From the NCBI GenBank assembly GCA_018266575.1, contig JAFEAE010000016.1:248001-312000 (forward strand): a stretch of 64,000 nucleotides of DNA, written 5' to 3'. The number at the start of each line of letters is the position of its first letter. The stretch's first letter is position 1. A program made the translations under genes and the position numbers. Positions 17,204 to 26,897 of the stretch are shown here, piece after piece. The notes under the pieces were generated by a model that did no database searches, had not been told where the DNA came from, and was given only the letters and a program-made list of their open reading frames with translations. The stretch comes from Bacteroidota bacterium. Its GTDB lineage: Bacteria > Bacteroidota > Bacteroidia > Chitinophagales > Chitinophagaceae.

Positions 17204-18625
17204 TTAATATTTGAGTTTACCGGTTGCTTTTTGATAATCTACTTTTGCAATTATTGCATCATACAACGCACTGATGTAATTGGTTTGTGCGGTGATGAGG
17301 TCTGTTTGTGCGTTTGTTATATCTGTATTGGATGCCAGGCCCGATTCATATTTCTTTTTTGTTTGATTATATACCGATTCTGCGAGTTGCATATTCTTTT
17401 TTTGAAAATCTACGGTCAGGATATCCGTTCGGAATTTATTCTGAGCCTGTGCAACGTCATTGTCAATAGATAATTTTAAGTTGTCAATTTGGTTTTGTGT
17501 TTGCTGCAATTGCAGTTTTGCTTTTTTAAGGTTTGCATCTTTGGCAAATCCACTGAAAATAGGAACATTGATACTTAAACCGGCATACGAGGTGGTGAAC
17601 CAGGTTCCGTCTTTACCAAAAAAATTGTACGTATTGCTATATGAATTTTTTTGGTATGAACCATTCAGGTTTACTGTCGGGTAATAACTGTATTTATATC
17701 TTTTCACGTTGTATTCATTTAACTTCTGGCTTAGCAGCAATCCCTGGTAATCGTTCCTGTTCTCATAATTATATGCTGTATCCCCAAGTACTCCGCTTTT
17801 CAAATCATCCTCTGTGAACTTGTCTGTTAATATCAACGAATCTTTAACAGACATCCCGATTAAATATTTTAAACCGAGATAACCATTATCAATTGTGGTT
17901 TGTACAGATGATTTTTGTGTTTGCAGGTTGGCAAGCTGAACAGTTGCTTTATCTACATCTAATTTCTCCTGGAAACCGTTTTGATACATTGCAGTTGCAT
18001 CGTTAAGCAGTTTTTGTGCACGTGCAATATTTGCATCAATTTGTTCCATTTGTGTTTTACTGACGACAAGCTGGTAATACACTTTATAAATATTCACACT
18101 AATGCCCTCTTCCGTAATGTCAATTGCTTTTTGATAATAATCAATCGAAGCTTTTCTTGCCTGCAACCCAACAAAAACCTGCCCATCAAACAAGGTTTGT
18201 GTTAATTGAATTGAACCCGATGCACTGTATTTCTGATATAAGGAAAATGGAAACACAGCAGGATTGCCTGTTGGCATGGTTATCGGGTTACCGTTCCCAT
18301 CTTTAACGCCTTTATCAACAAGCACTCCATATATTGCGGGTGTAATAAAATCAGAAACCGGTTGTACAGGTATGTTAAAATAAACGGTTGTTGAACCAGT
18401 TGCACTAAGCGTTGGCAATGCACCTGCAGTAATACTTTTATTTGTTTGCTGTTGTATCTGCAGGTCAAGCAGTGCATTTTTAATTTGCGCACTATGTGCA
18501 TGTGCATAATCAATACACTGCTGAATGGAAAATTCATGGATGGTGGTTTGTGGTGTTTGTCCGTGAATATCCGTCATCAATCCGGTTAGCAGCAGGCCCA
18601 GCATGCCTATTCTTATCCTATTCAT
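17204..18625 (-). CDS. TolC family outer membrane efflux protein
   Basis: 473 residues from ATG 18625, which overlaps the tetR stop by 8 nt and gives a proper signal peptide (MNRIRIGMLGLLLTGLMTDIHGQ); longer starts lie inside tetR. The rest shows the duplicated TolC pattern of long helices (IQQCIDYAHAHSAQIKNALLDL; YYQLVVSKTQMEQIDANIARAQKLL; KKYESGLASNTDITNAQTDLITAQTNYI). It forms the trimeric outer-membrane channel of the pump. Confidence 0.93.
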   Translation of the reverse strand: MNRIRIGMLGLLLTGLMTDIHGQTPQTTIHEFSIQQCIDYAHAHSAQIKNALLDLQIQQQTNKSITAGALPTLSATGSTTVYFNIPVQPVSDFITPAIYGVLVDKGVKDGNGNPITMPTGNPAVFPFSLYQKYSASGSIQLTQTLFDGQVFVGLQARKASIDYYQKAIDITEEGISVNIYKVYYQLVVSKTQMEQIDANIARAQKLLNDATAMYQNGFQEKLDVDKATVQLANLQTQKSSVQTTIDNGYLGLKYLIGMSVKDSLILTDKFTEDDLKSGVLGDTAYNYENRNDYQGLLLSQKLNEYNVKRYKYSYYPTVNLNGSYQKNSYSNTYNFFGKDGTWFTTSYAGLSINVPIFSGFAKDANLKKAKLQLQQTQNQIDNLKLSIDNDVAQAQNKFRTDILTVDFQKKNMQLAESVYNQTKKKYESGLASNTDITNAQTDLITAQTNYISALYDAIIAKVDYQKATGKLKY

Positions 18626-19250
18626 ACAATCTCTGTTTGTGTTTAATACGTTCGTTTGAATATTTTTCAATCAGTTTTTTCCCTTTGGTTGTTGTTACAC
18701 CGTGTAAAAAAAACATAGCGAGTTCATACGCTACTTCAGAAATTTTGTACTTGCTCTGCGGAAAAATATCCTGGTTAAATCCCAGGAAGGCAGATTCAAT
18801 CCTGTTCTTTGTTATCACATCTATATTGATTTCCGGCCTATACAATTCTTCCTTTATTCCACGCTCCAGGTTTTCCCTGATCATGCGGTACATGAACTGG
18901 TATTTGTGGTCACGCAGTTTTTTAAATGCTTTCGGGTGGTGTTTTTCAAGGTCGTACATGATCAACGGGTTCATAGCTTTGAGCAATTCATCCATCATGT
19001 CTATCGCGATAAAAATTTCTTCCACTGCATTTTCAGAAATGCCTTTGCAATGCAGGCATTCATCGGCGCTTTTCTTTACTTCCTGGTCAACCACAGCTTC
19101 TACCATCTCATCTTTATCTGTAAAAAACTGGTAGATGGTTTTCTTTGAAATACCCAACTGGCTTGCGATTTCATCCATAGTAATAGAACGTATCCCGTAG
19201 CGCATATACAGATCAGTAGCCTTTTCCAATATCCTGTCTTTATTTTCCAT
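18618..19250 (-). CDS. TetR/AcrR family transcriptional regulator
   Basis: 210 residues. The N-terminal helix-turn-helix is intact (YGIRSITMDEIASQLGISKKTIYQFFTDKDEMV, about 14-46) and the ligand-binding C-terminal domain is divergent, as is usual. First gene of the efflux operon and translationally coupled to tolC, so it most likely represses its own operon. A 30-bp palindrome over the promoter (19279-19308) is the probable operator. Confidence 0.94.
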   Translation of the reverse strand: MENKDRILEKATDLYMRYGIRSITMDEIASQLGISKKTIYQFFTDKDEMVEAVVDQEVKKSADECLHCKGISENAVEEIFIAIDMMDELLKAMNPLIMYDLEKHHPKAFKKLRDHKYQFMYRMIRENLERGIKEELYRPEINIDVITKNRIESAFLGFNQDIFPQSKYKISEVAYELAMFFLHGVTTTKGKKLIEKYSNERIKHKQRLYE

Positions 19251-19270
19251 AATTCTCTAAAAATCGGACA

Positions 19271-19301
19271 CAAAACTATGGAAACTTTTTTTGTTACCAA
19301 A
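19271..19301 (-). promoter_or_regulatory. Promoter of the tetR-tolC-adaptor-RND operon
   Basis: On the minus strand TTTG (19301-19298), a 19-nt spacer and TAGTTTTG (19278-19271) match the Bacteroidota housekeeping promoter exactly. Transcription should start near 19264, about 14 nt before the tetR ATG. Confidence 0.8.
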
Positions 19302-19308
19302 GTTTCCA
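19279..19308. promoter_or_regulatory. Probable TetR operator
   Basis: TGGAAACTTT-N10-AAAGTTTCCA is a perfect 10-bp inverted repeat. It spans the -33 box and fills the spacer up to the -7 box, the expected place for an autorepressor site. Confidence 0.75.
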
Positions 19309-19329
19309 CGCAAAAAATAGTATAATTTT

Positions 19330-19467
19330 TTACTTATGGCTGATGGAATGGATAAATGGTGATGGGTTAACCCGATGTTTGAGGATCGTTGGTGGATGTT
19401 CGATTTCTAAATAGTAACCATAAATTAATGGCGGTCAACGTTCATCGACCAACGGTCATCTGGGTAC
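19330..19467. repeat. Long heptamer repeat region
   Basis: About twenty degenerate 7-bp units (ctgatgg, aatggat, ggtggat, gttcgat, ggtcaac, gttcatc, gaccaac, ggtcatc), with a gttaaccc inversion near the middle. Confidence 0.65.
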
Positions 19468-19501
19468 GAATGTTTAATTTTGATAAGACAAATCTTTTTT
19501 C

Positions 19502-20137
19502 ATGAAATTCCCGGTAACCCCACGCAAGCTGCTGCAAGTTTTTTTACAGGGGCTTATTATTCTCGCACCGATCATAATTACTATCTGGGCTGTTAGCTCC
19601 TTGTTTGACTGGATAGATGGGATACTTCCCAATTTTATTCATCGCATCTTCCCCAACCTGATGGGTACTGATGAATCCGGAGCGCCAAAACGCATACCAG
19701 GACTTGGCTTTATTGTAGTGATATTGATTGTGCTGCTTGTAGGTTATATCTCTTCTTCTTTCGTGGTGAGCAAACTGGTGGAATTGTTCGATAACATTTT
19801 GGAGAAAACACCTGGTATCAAAATCATTTATTCCACATTAAAAGATTTTTTTGAAGCATTTGCCGGAAATAAAAGAAAATTTGAAAGGGCAGTTTTAGTG
19901 AGCATTGAATCGACAGATGTTTGGAGGATTGGATTTATAACACAGGAAGAATTACAACAATTCGGATTGGATGAATATGTTGCCGTATACGTTCCGCAAT
20001 CCTATGCATTTGCCGGGCATTTATATTTTGTGAAGAAAGAACGGGTGCGAATACTCACGGATATCAGCTCTGCTGATGCGATGAAGTTTGCGATTTCGGG
20101 TGGTGTGACGGAGATTGAAGAAGAGAAGAATGATTGA
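19502..20137 (+). CDS. DUF502 family membrane protein
   Basis: 211 residues. Two membrane segments (about 12-31 and 69-92), the first followed by the family signature SLFDWIDGILPNF, with PGLGFIVVILIVLLVGYISSS before the second domain, and KTPGIKIIYSTLKDFFEAF with a soluble beta-rich C-terminus. Function is unknown in bacteria. A TAATTTTG box lies at 19475-19482, 19 nt before the ATG. Confidence 0.9.
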   Translation: MKFPVTPRKLLQVFLQGLIILAPIIITIWAVSSLFDWIDGILPNFIHRIFPNLMGTDESGAPKRIPGLGFIVVILIVLLVGYISSSFVVSKLVELFDNILEKTPGIKIIYSTLKDFFEAFAGNKRKFERAVLVSIESTDVWRIGFITQEELQQFGLDEYVAVYVPQSYAFAGHLYFVKKERVRILTDISSADAMKFAISGGVTEIEEEKND

Positions 20138-20242
20138 AAGATGACAGATGTTAGATGGCAGTTGACAGACTGATAATTTACAAATTGCTTTTTATTTTGA
20201 AACTTAGATATTGAAACTGACAACTGTCATCTGTCAACTAAT
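20138..20242. repeat. Heptamer repeat, facing arms
   Basis: Units with gatgaca, gatgtta, gatggca, gttgaca on the left; caactgt, catctgt, caacta on the right. The two arms are complementary. Confidence 0.65.
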
Positions 20243-20262
20243 TTTAAATCCCAAACCTTATT

Positions 20263-21228
20263 ATGAAAAGAATCCTTCTCGTACTCCTTATGCTTCTTGC
20301 ATTTTACCATCAGGCATTTTGCTGGGGATTTTTTGCACATCAGAAAATAAATTACTACGCTGTTTTTTTACTTCCGCCGGAAATGCTGGTGTTATACAAA
20401 CCCAACATCAACTTTCTCAGCCAGCACGCAGTTGACCCTGATAAAAGAAGATATGTTTCATCTGCCGAAGGCGCCCACCATTATATAGATATCGATCATT
20501 ACGGCAAATATCCATTCACTACTCTTCCAAGAAAATGGAAAGATGCTGCTGAGAAATTTTCAGAAGATAGTTTAAAGAAGTACGGAATTGTTCCGTGGTG
20601 GATACAAATCATGGAAAAAAGATTGACGGAAGCATTCAAAGAAAAAGACCTGTCGAAAATTTTGCGTTATTCTGCAGACATCGGGCATTATATTGCCGAT
20701 GCACATGTGCCGCTACACACATCAACAAATCACAACGGGCAACTTACCGGGCAGGATGGTATTCACGGATTCTGGGAATCACGGATACCGGAATTACTGG
20801 CGGATAAAGAATGGGATTTTTTCATTGGCAAAGCCAGCTATATTTCAAACCCGGAAGATTTTATCTGGAAAAGAATTCTGGAAAGCGCTGCAGAAGCAGA
20901 TTCCGTTTTATCGTTTGAAAAAGAGCTGAGCAAAAAATTTTCGAAAGACCAGCAGTTTGCATTTGAAGAAAAGAACGGCAAACTGATGAAGCAATATTCT
21001 TCCCGCTATACTATTGCTTATAATAAAAAGCTGAACAATATGGTTGAGCGAAGGATGCGCCAATCCATTTATGCAGTTGCCTGTTTCTGGTACACAGCGT
21101 GGATAAATGCAGGGCAACCCGATCTTAAAAATCTTTCCAACAAAAATTTTTCAGAGAAAGACCTGAAAGAATTTGAAGAACTCGATAAGCAATGGAAGAA
21201 CTCGGTGATTAAAGGAAGAGAAGAGTAA
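20263..21228 (+). CDS. Zinc-dependent phospholipase C / S1-P1 nuclease-like secreted protein
   Basis: 321 residues. Signal peptide 1-19, and the mature end begins near Trp (CWGFFAHQKINYYA), as in this fold where the N-terminal Trp coordinates zinc. Other ligands are visible in AEGAHHYIDIDHYG and ADIGHYIADAHVPLHTS...HGFWES. The combination predicts a periplasmic trinuclear-zinc hydrolase acting on phosphodiesters; lipid versus nucleic acid substrate cannot be decided. The stop codon lies inside the first unit of a heptamer array. Confidence 0.82.
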   Translation: MKRILLVLLMLLAFYHQAFCWGFFAHQKINYYAVFLLPPEMLVLYKPNINFLSQHAVDPDKRRYVSSAEGAHHYIDIDHYGKYPFTTLPRKWKDAAEKFSEDSLKKYGIVPWWIQIMEKRLTEAFKEKDLSKILRYSADIGHYIADAHVPLHTSTNHNGQLTGQDGIHGFWESRIPELLADKEWDFFIGKASYISNPEDFIWKRILESAAEADSVLSFEKELSKKFSKDQQFAFEEKNGKLMKQYSSRYTIAYNKKLNNMVERRMRQSIYAVACFWYTAWINAGQPDLKNLSNKNFSEKDLKEFEELDKQWKNSVIKGREE

Positions 21229-21332
21229 GTATGAAGTATGAGTTATGAAGTATGAGTTATGAACTATGAGTTAAAAGCAGTTGATAATTAATACACACTT
21301 CATAGTTCATAACTATACTTACCAGTTCATAC
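21226..21332. repeat. Heptamer repeat, facing arms, best example
   Basis: Seven contiguous units at 21226-21274 (taagtat, gaagtat, gagttat, gaagtat, gagttat, gaactat, gagttaa), then complementary units from 21298 (cttcata, gttcata, actatac). The first unit supplies the TAA stop of the preceding gene. Confidence 0.85.
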
Positions 21333-21355
21333 TTTCTTTAGTATTTTTGTACCCT

Positions 21356-22447
21356 ATGCTAACAATAAACGATACCAAAGTGGTACACAATTTTAATTCC
21401 GGTCCGAGTATTTTGCCGAAAGAAGTTTTTCAACAAGCCAGTGAAGCGATCCTGAATTTCAATAACACAGGATTATCTATCCTGGAAATAGGACATCGCA
21501 CAACATTATTCCAGGAAGTGCTTGACGAAGCCGTATCAACTCTTAAAGAATTAATGCATCTCGATAACGATCTCGAAGTGCTTTTTTTGCATGGAGGTGC
21601 ATCTACACAATTTTTCCAGGTGCCTATGAATCTGCTGAACGAAAATGAAACTGCGGCTTATCTGGATTGCGGTACCTGGGGAACCAAAGCTATCAAGGAA
21701 GCAAAGTTATTTGGCAATGTAAATATGGTTGCATCTTCAAAAGATAAAAACTATAGTTATATCCCGAAAAATTATATCATCCCTTCAGACTCAAAATATT
21801 TTCATTACACTACAAACAACACAATCGAAGGGACACAAATGCATTCCATCCCGGAAACAAATGTTCCGCTGATCGCTGATATGAGCAGTGATATACTAAG
21901 CCATGAAATGGATTTTAACCGCTTTTCATTAATATATGCAGGCGCACAAAAAAATATTGGTGCAGCGGGAGTTAATATAGTTATTGTAAAAAAAGATATT
22001 CTTGGCAAAGTGAACCGCAAGTTGCCAACAATGATGGATTATCGTGTCCATATCGAAAATGGTTCTATGGTAAACACTCCACCTGTATTTGCAGTATACG
22101 TGTGCATGTTAACTTTACGCTGGCTGAAACAACGGGGAGGCGTAGCCGAAATTGAAAAGATCAATGATATAAAAGCGAAATTGTTGTACGACACCATTGA
22201 TAGCTTGCCTGTTTTCAAAGCAACAGTAGCAAAAGAAGACAGAAGCAAAATGAACGTAGTATTTGTGATGGAGAACCCGGAACTCGAAAAACAATTCTTA
22301 GCCGAATGTAAAGAAAACGGGATCGTTGCCATTAAAGGACACCGCAGTGTAGGCGGGTTTCGTGCAAGTTTGTATAATGCACTTCCTCTGGAAAGCGTTC
22401 AAGTTCTTACCGAACTCATGAAAGAGTTTGCTAATTCTCACGGATAA
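21356..22447 (+). CDS. serC: Phosphoserine aminotransferase
   Basis: 363 residues from ATG 21356; the frame is open further up, but that part is repeat DNA. Motifs: HNFNSGPSILPKEV at the N-terminus, HGGASTQFF, the PLP lysine in YAGAQKNIGAAGVNIVIV, and GHRSVGGFRASLYNA at the C-terminus. It converts 3-phosphohydroxypyruvate to phosphoserine in serine synthesis (and acts in B6 synthesis). A TATTTTTG box at 21342-21349 ends 6 nt before the ATG, predicting a very short leader. DUF1015 follows after 20 bp. Confidence 0.96.
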   Translation: MLTINDTKVVHNFNSGPSILPKEVFQQASEAILNFNNTGLSILEIGHRTTLFQEVLDEAVSTLKELMHLDNDLEVLFLHGGASTQFFQVPMNLLNENETAAYLDCGTWGTKAIKEAKLFGNVNMVASSKDKNYSYIPKNYIIPSDSKYFHYTTNNTIEGTQMHSIPETNVPLIADMSSDILSHEMDFNRFSLIYAGAQKNIGAAGVNIVIVKKDILGKVNRKLPTMMDYRVHIENGSMVNTPPVFAVYVCMLTLRWLKQRGGVAEIEKINDIKAKLLYDTIDSLPVFKATVAKEDRSKMNVVFVMENPELEKQFLAECKENGIVAIKGHRSVGGFRASLYNALPLESVQVLTELMKEFANSHG

Positions 22448-22467
22448 ATCATAAAAATCAGAAGTTA

Positions 22468-23694
22468 ATGGCGATTATAAAACCTTTCAAAGCACTTCGC
22501 CCGAAAAAAGAACTGGCGGCGAAAGTAGCTTCAAAACCTTACGATGTTTTGAATTCAGAAGAGGCGAGAACTGAAGCTAACGGTAATCCATATTCGTTTT
22601 TACATATCACTAAATCAGAGATCGACCTTCCTGCAGATATTGATACACATAGTGACCGTGTTTACTATAAAGCAAAAGACAATCTTGAAATATTCCATCA
22701 ACATGGTGTTTTGTTTACCGATGAAAAACCTTGCTATTATATTTACCAGCTCATTATGGATGGTAGAAGCCAGACAGGGCTTGTATGTGTTAGCGCTGTG
22801 AACGATTATGAGAACGGCATCATAAAAAAACATGAACTGACAAGGCCCGATAAAGAGCTTGACCGCATCAACCACATGAAAACAATCCGTGCGCAAACCG
22901 GTAACGTGTTCCTCGCATATCGCACCAACGAGCGGTTAAATAAAGAAATTGAAGACTGGAAAGCAAGCCATCATCCCGAATATGATTTTACTGCAGACGA
23001 CGGAATCAAACATATTGTTTGGGTAGTGAATGATGACGCAACCATTCAACGCATAACGGATTATTTTGCAGGAACAATTCCGTTCACCTATATCGCAGAT
23101 GGCCACCACCGCGCCGCATCTGCCGCGAAAGTGAGAAAAGCATTAGGAGAAAACGCTACGGTCGAAAGTAATTATTTTCTTACTACATTATTTCCATCCG
23201 ATCAATTACGCATACTCGATTACAATCGTGTAGTAAAAGATATCAATGGAATGACTGAACAGGAATTCCTGAATGGGCTACAAAAAAATTTTTTCGTAGG
23301 AAAAGTTGAAAAAGCTTTTCACCCAAAACAATTACATGAATTTGGAATGTACCTCAATGGCAACTGGTATGAATTGATTGCAAAAGAAGGAACATATTCA
23401 ACAGACCCGATTGGCGTATTGGATGTAAGCATTCTTCAAAATAATATTCTTGATAAACTTTTAGCGATAAAAGATGTGCGCACAGATAAACGTATTGATT
23501 TTGTCGGAGGCATCCGCGGGCTGGCTGAACTCGAAAAAAGAGTAGATAGCGGTGAAATGAAAGTAGCGTTCAGTTTATATCCCGTTAGCATTGAACAATT
23601 ATTTGATATTGCCGACAGCGGGAACATTATGCCGCCCAAGAGCACCTGGTTCGAGCCAAAACTCCGGGATGGTTTGCTCACGCATCTTATTTAA
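22468..23694 (+). CDS. DUF1015 family protein
   Basis: 408 residues, full length. Family landmarks: IIKPFKALRPKKELAAKVASKPYDVLNSEEAR at the start, HELTRPDKELDRINHMKTIRAQTGNVFLAY, and YIADGHHRAASA in the middle. The family is widespread and has no proven activity. Its position 20 bp after serC suggests a link with serine metabolism. Confidence 0.92.
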   Translation: MAIIKPFKALRPKKELAAKVASKPYDVLNSEEARTEANGNPYSFLHITKSEIDLPADIDTHSDRVYYKAKDNLEIFHQHGVLFTDEKPCYYIYQLIMDGRSQTGLVCVSAVNDYENGIIKKHELTRPDKELDRINHMKTIRAQTGNVFLAYRTNERLNKEIEDWKASHHPEYDFTADDGIKHIVWVVNDDATIQRITDYFAGTIPFTYIADGHHRAASAAKVRKALGENATVESNYFLTTLFPSDQLRILDYNRVVKDINGMTEQEFLNGLQKNFFVGKVEKAFHPKQLHEFGMYLNGNWYELIAKEGTYSTDPIGVLDVSILQNNILDKLLAIKDVRTDKRIDFVGGIRGLAELEKRVDSGEMKVAFSLYPVSIEQLFDIADSGNIMPPKSTWFEPKLRDGLLTHLI

Positions 23695-23749
23695 GTGTAG
23701 TAACCAAATTTTAACAACCTTAAATGGGTTCCTGCTAAAGTCAAAATTC

Positions 23750-23757
23750 TATCTTTG
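23750..23757 (+). promoter_or_regulatory. -7 box TATCTTTG before the TPR gene
   Basis: Perfect TAnnTTTG, ending 6 nt before the ATG at 23764. Confidence 0.5.
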
Positions 23758-23763
23758 ATACTT

Positions 23764-24780
23764 ATGAAACCGATATTTATTTCGCTCGCATTATTTTTTG
23801 CAACAAGCATTTCATTATTTGCGCAAGAGCAGGATGCTGCAACATTACATGATGCTGCAAAAAAATATATGCGTGAAGGCGATTATACCAACGCCATTAT
23901 TGCGTTGAACAATGCTATCAAAAAAGATGCTGTTGATATTGAATTGCAGAAAGACCTTGCATTTGCATATTATCTCAATAAAGATTATGCCAACGCAAAA
24001 AATATAGCCAGGCCATTGATTGACCGCCCGGATGCAGACGTTCAATCTTTCCAGATACTCGCAATGATCTTAAAAATTGATAACGACGCAAAAGCTTGTG
24101 AGAAATTATATAAGATCGGGTTGAAAAAATTTCCCGCAAGCGGGCCGTTATATAATGAATATGCAGAAGTGATGGGGACACAAAACGGAACGGAAGCAAT
24201 TCAGCTTTGGGAAAAAGGAATTGAAGTTGACCCTGGTTATGCGATGAACTATTATAACGCATGCAAATATTATTATGCAAAAAAAGAGAAAGTGTGGTGT
24301 GTGATCTATGGCGAGATTTTCATCAACCTGGATAGTTACAGCAGGCGTACCGCAGAGATAAAAGATTTTATTGAAGACGAATACAAAAAAATTTTTGCGG
24401 ATGCTGATGCGATGCAAAAAGAAAAATCAAAAAATATTTTCACGGATGCGTTTCTTACTACATTATTCAACCAGTCATCTGCTGTAGCCGGGGGTGTAAA
24501 TGCGCAATCTTTATCGATATTGCGCACACGTTTTATTATTGATTGGTTTGATAAATATGCTGCGAAATTTCCTTTTCGCCTTTTCGATTATCAGCATCAA
24601 TTAGTAAAGGAAGGAATGTTTGATGCATACAACCAATGGATATTCGGCGATGTCGAAAGTACAGAGGTTTTTAAAAATTGGGTGAATACGCACAAGGATG
24701 AATATGATAAATTCATCAACTTTCAAAAAGGGCGTGTTTTCAAATTGCCAACGGGCCAATATTATCGCTCCGCAAAATAG
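23764..24780 (+). CDS. Secreted TPR-repeat protein
   Basis: 338 residues from ATG 23764; an in-frame TTG at 23755 falls in the promoter box. Signal peptide MKPIFISLALFFATSISLFAQ, then tetratricopeptide repeats (AAKKYMREGDYTNAIIALNNAIKKD; LAFAYYLNKDYANAKNIA; LYKIGLKKFP) over about residues 25-180. The C-terminal half is an unidentified, largely helical domain. TPRs mediate protein contacts; the partner is unknown. Confidence 0.85.
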   Translation: MKPIFISLALFFATSISLFAQEQDAATLHDAAKKYMREGDYTNAIIALNNAIKKDAVDIELQKDLAFAYYLNKDYANAKNIARPLIDRPDADVQSFQILAMILKIDNDAKACEKLYKIGLKKFPASGPLYNEYAEVMGTQNGTEAIQLWEKGIEVDPGYAMNYYNACKYYYAKKEKVWCVIYGEIFINLDSYSRRTAEIKDFIEDEYKKIFADADAMQKEKSKNIFTDAFLTTLFNQSSAVAGGVNAQSLSILRTRFIIDWFDKYAAKFPFRLFDYQHQLVKEGMFDAYNQWIFGDVESTEVFKNWVNTHKDEYDKFINFQKGRVFKLPTGQYYRSAK

Positions 24781-24825
24781 TATTGCTTTTTATTTGAGGT
24801 TATTCATTTTTTGGTTAATTTTTCT

Positions 24826-24951
24826 GGTGAAAACGTCAATGGTGAGTGGTTAATAATTCTGTTGCAAAAAATATTATTATAATTTTATTGGCCGCCATTA
24901 TCAATTCACTATTCACCACTGACCATCCACCATCGCCCATCCACAACTACA
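24826..24951. repeat. Heptamer repeat, facing arms
   Basis: Left arm gtcaatg, gtgagtg, gttaata; right arm attatca, attcact, attcacc, actgacc, atccacc, atcgccc, atccaca, reaching to 5 bp before the acyl-CoA ligase start. Confidence 0.7.
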
Positions 24952-24955
24952 TCTC

Positions 24956-26743
24956 ATGACAGCGTCTAAACGATTGTTCGATTGCATCGCTTACCAGTTG
25001 GAAAAATTTCCTAAGGAAGATATGCTCGCAGCCAAAGAAAATGGCAAATGGAGAACATACAGCACAAAAGAAATTAAAAATTCTGTAGATAGTTTAACGG
25101 CAGGTTTACTGCAACTCGGCGTTTCCGGAAACGATATGACAACGGAAAACCGCGATAAAATTGCCATCATTTCCAATAACCGACCCGAATGGTTGGTCAC
25201 AGATATGGCTGTTCAGCAAAGCGGCGCCATTTTGGTTCCCGTCTATCCGACCACAAGCCAGAATGAAATTGAATTTATCTTTAACGATGCTTCCGTAAAA
25301 TATGTTTTTGTCAGCAGCCTTGAATTGTATGAGCGTGTAAAAACTATCCAGCATAAAATCCCTTCACTAAAAGATATTTTCACGTTTGCAGAAATAGAAA
25401 ACGCAACGCACTGGTCAAAACTTTTAATACCGTTAAATGATGATGTGCTTGCATCCGTAGAAGCATCTAAGCAAAAAGTAACCGGCGATTGTCTCGCAAC
25501 AATTATCTATACATCCGGCACAACAGGTGTTCCGAAAGGAGTAATGCTCAGTCATAATAATATCATCTGCTGCATTGAATTTTCAAAAGAAAGCTTTCCG
25601 TTTGATGATAACCCGAACAGGAAAGCACTGAGTTTTCTTCCCCTTAACCATATTTTCGAAAAAACAGTAAGTTATATTTATACATTCAGCGGTTACAGCA
25701 TTTACTATGCAGAAAGCATGGACACGATCGGTGCGAATTTGCAGGAAGTAAAACCGGATGTATTTACAACTGTTCCCCGTTTACTTGAAAAAGTGTACGA
25801 ACGCATTATGTCGAAAGGTGTTGAATTGAAAGGCATAAAAAGAAAATTATTTTTCTGGGCTGTTGAACTTGGAAAGAAATATGATAACCGCATCAACCGC
25901 GGATTTTTTTACAACATGCAACTTTCTGTTGCAAACAAATTAGTATTCAGCAAATGGCGGGAGGCACTCGGTGGAAACATAAGTTATATTGTTGTTGGCG
26001 GTGCAGCTTGCCAGGAGCGATTGATGCGTATTTTCAATGCAGCAAAAATTCCATTGTATGAAGGATATGGGCCAACAGAAAACTCTCCGGTTATCTCCAT
26101 TAACGGGCGTCTTCCGGGAAGACAAAAATATGGAACTGTTGGACCTGTTATTAACGGTATTGAATGCAAACTTGAAGAAGATGGCGAAATTTGTGTGAAA
26201 GGCCCTACGGTAATGGAAGGTTATTATAAACGCCCGGACCTTACTGCAGAAACAATAATAAACGGATGGTTACACACCGGCGATATCGGCACATTTGAAG
26301 ACGGGATTTTTCTACGCATTACTGACAGGAAAAAAGAACTTTTCAAAACAAGTGGTGGAAAATATGTAGCTCCTGCTGCAATAGAAAACAAACTCAAGGA
26401 ATCCCGTTTTATTGAACAGATTATTATCGTAGGCCCTGAAAGAAAATTTGTCGGTGCATTGATCGTTCCGTCATTTACTGCATTGACCGATTGGTGTAAA
26501 CAAAACAACATAACCTATACCAACAATGCAGAGATGGTGCGCAATCCGCAGGTACAGGAATTTTATAAACAAATCGTCGAAAATTATAATCAGAATTTCA
26601 ACCACGTTGAGCAGATAAAAAAATTTGAATTGCTTCCGAATGAATGGAGTGTTGAAACAGGTGAGATGACCCCTAAGCTAAGCCTGAAACGAAAAGTGAT
26701 CATGGAAAAATTTAAAGATGCGATTGAACGCATTTATGCCTGA
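24956..26743 (+). CDS. Long-chain acyl-CoA synthetase (AMP-forming)
   Basis: 595 residues. The AMP-binding signature IIYTSGTTGVPKGVMLSHNNI, the motif YEGYGPTENSPVI, HTGDIGTFEDGIFLRITDRKKELFKTSGGKYV and the C-terminal PKLSLKRKVI lysine are all present. It activates fatty acids to acyl-CoA through an acyl-AMP intermediate; the length and linker match long-chain (FadD15/FAA-like) enzymes. It stands alone, convergent with the ureohydrolase-like gene. Confidence 0.94.
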   Translation: MTASKRLFDCIAYQLEKFPKEDMLAAKENGKWRTYSTKEIKNSVDSLTAGLLQLGVSGNDMTTENRDKIAIISNNRPEWLVTDMAVQQSGAILVPVYPTTSQNEIEFIFNDASVKYVFVSSLELYERVKTIQHKIPSLKDIFTFAEIENATHWSKLLIPLNDDVLASVEASKQKVTGDCLATIIYTSGTTGVPKGVMLSHNNIICCIEFSKESFPFDDNPNRKALSFLPLNHIFEKTVSYIYTFSGYSIYYAESMDTIGANLQEVKPDVFTTVPRLLEKVYERIMSKGVELKGIKRKLFFWAVELGKKYDNRINRGFFYNMQLSVANKLVFSKWREALGGNISYIVVGGAACQERLMRIFNAAKIPLYEGYGPTENSPVISINGRLPGRQKYGTVGPVINGIECKLEEDGEICVKGPTVMEGYYKRPDLTAETIINGWLHTGDIGTFEDGIFLRITDRKKELFKTSGGKYVAPAAIENKLKESRFIEQIIIVGPERKFVGALIVPSFTALTDWCKQNNITYTNNAEMVRNPQVQEFYKQIVENYNQNFNHVEQIKKFELLPNEWSVETGEMTPKLSLKRKVIMEKFKDAIERIYA

Positions 26744-26784
26744 TCATGCATGAAACATTTTTGATAACCGGCATTTGTACTACC

Positions 26785-26897
26785 AAAAAAAAGAAAAACT
26801 AAAAGTAAAAAAGCTAAAAACTAATCACTTCAAAAAGCTCAAAGCCTACAGCCATTTCTCCGAAATCGTACATCATACATCCAACATCGTACAGTCT
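26785..26897. repeat. Heptamer repeat
   Basis: Contains aatcgta, catcata, catccaa, catcgta and words of the aaactaaaa type; nearly the same string recurs at 45300-45442. Confidence 0.65.
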
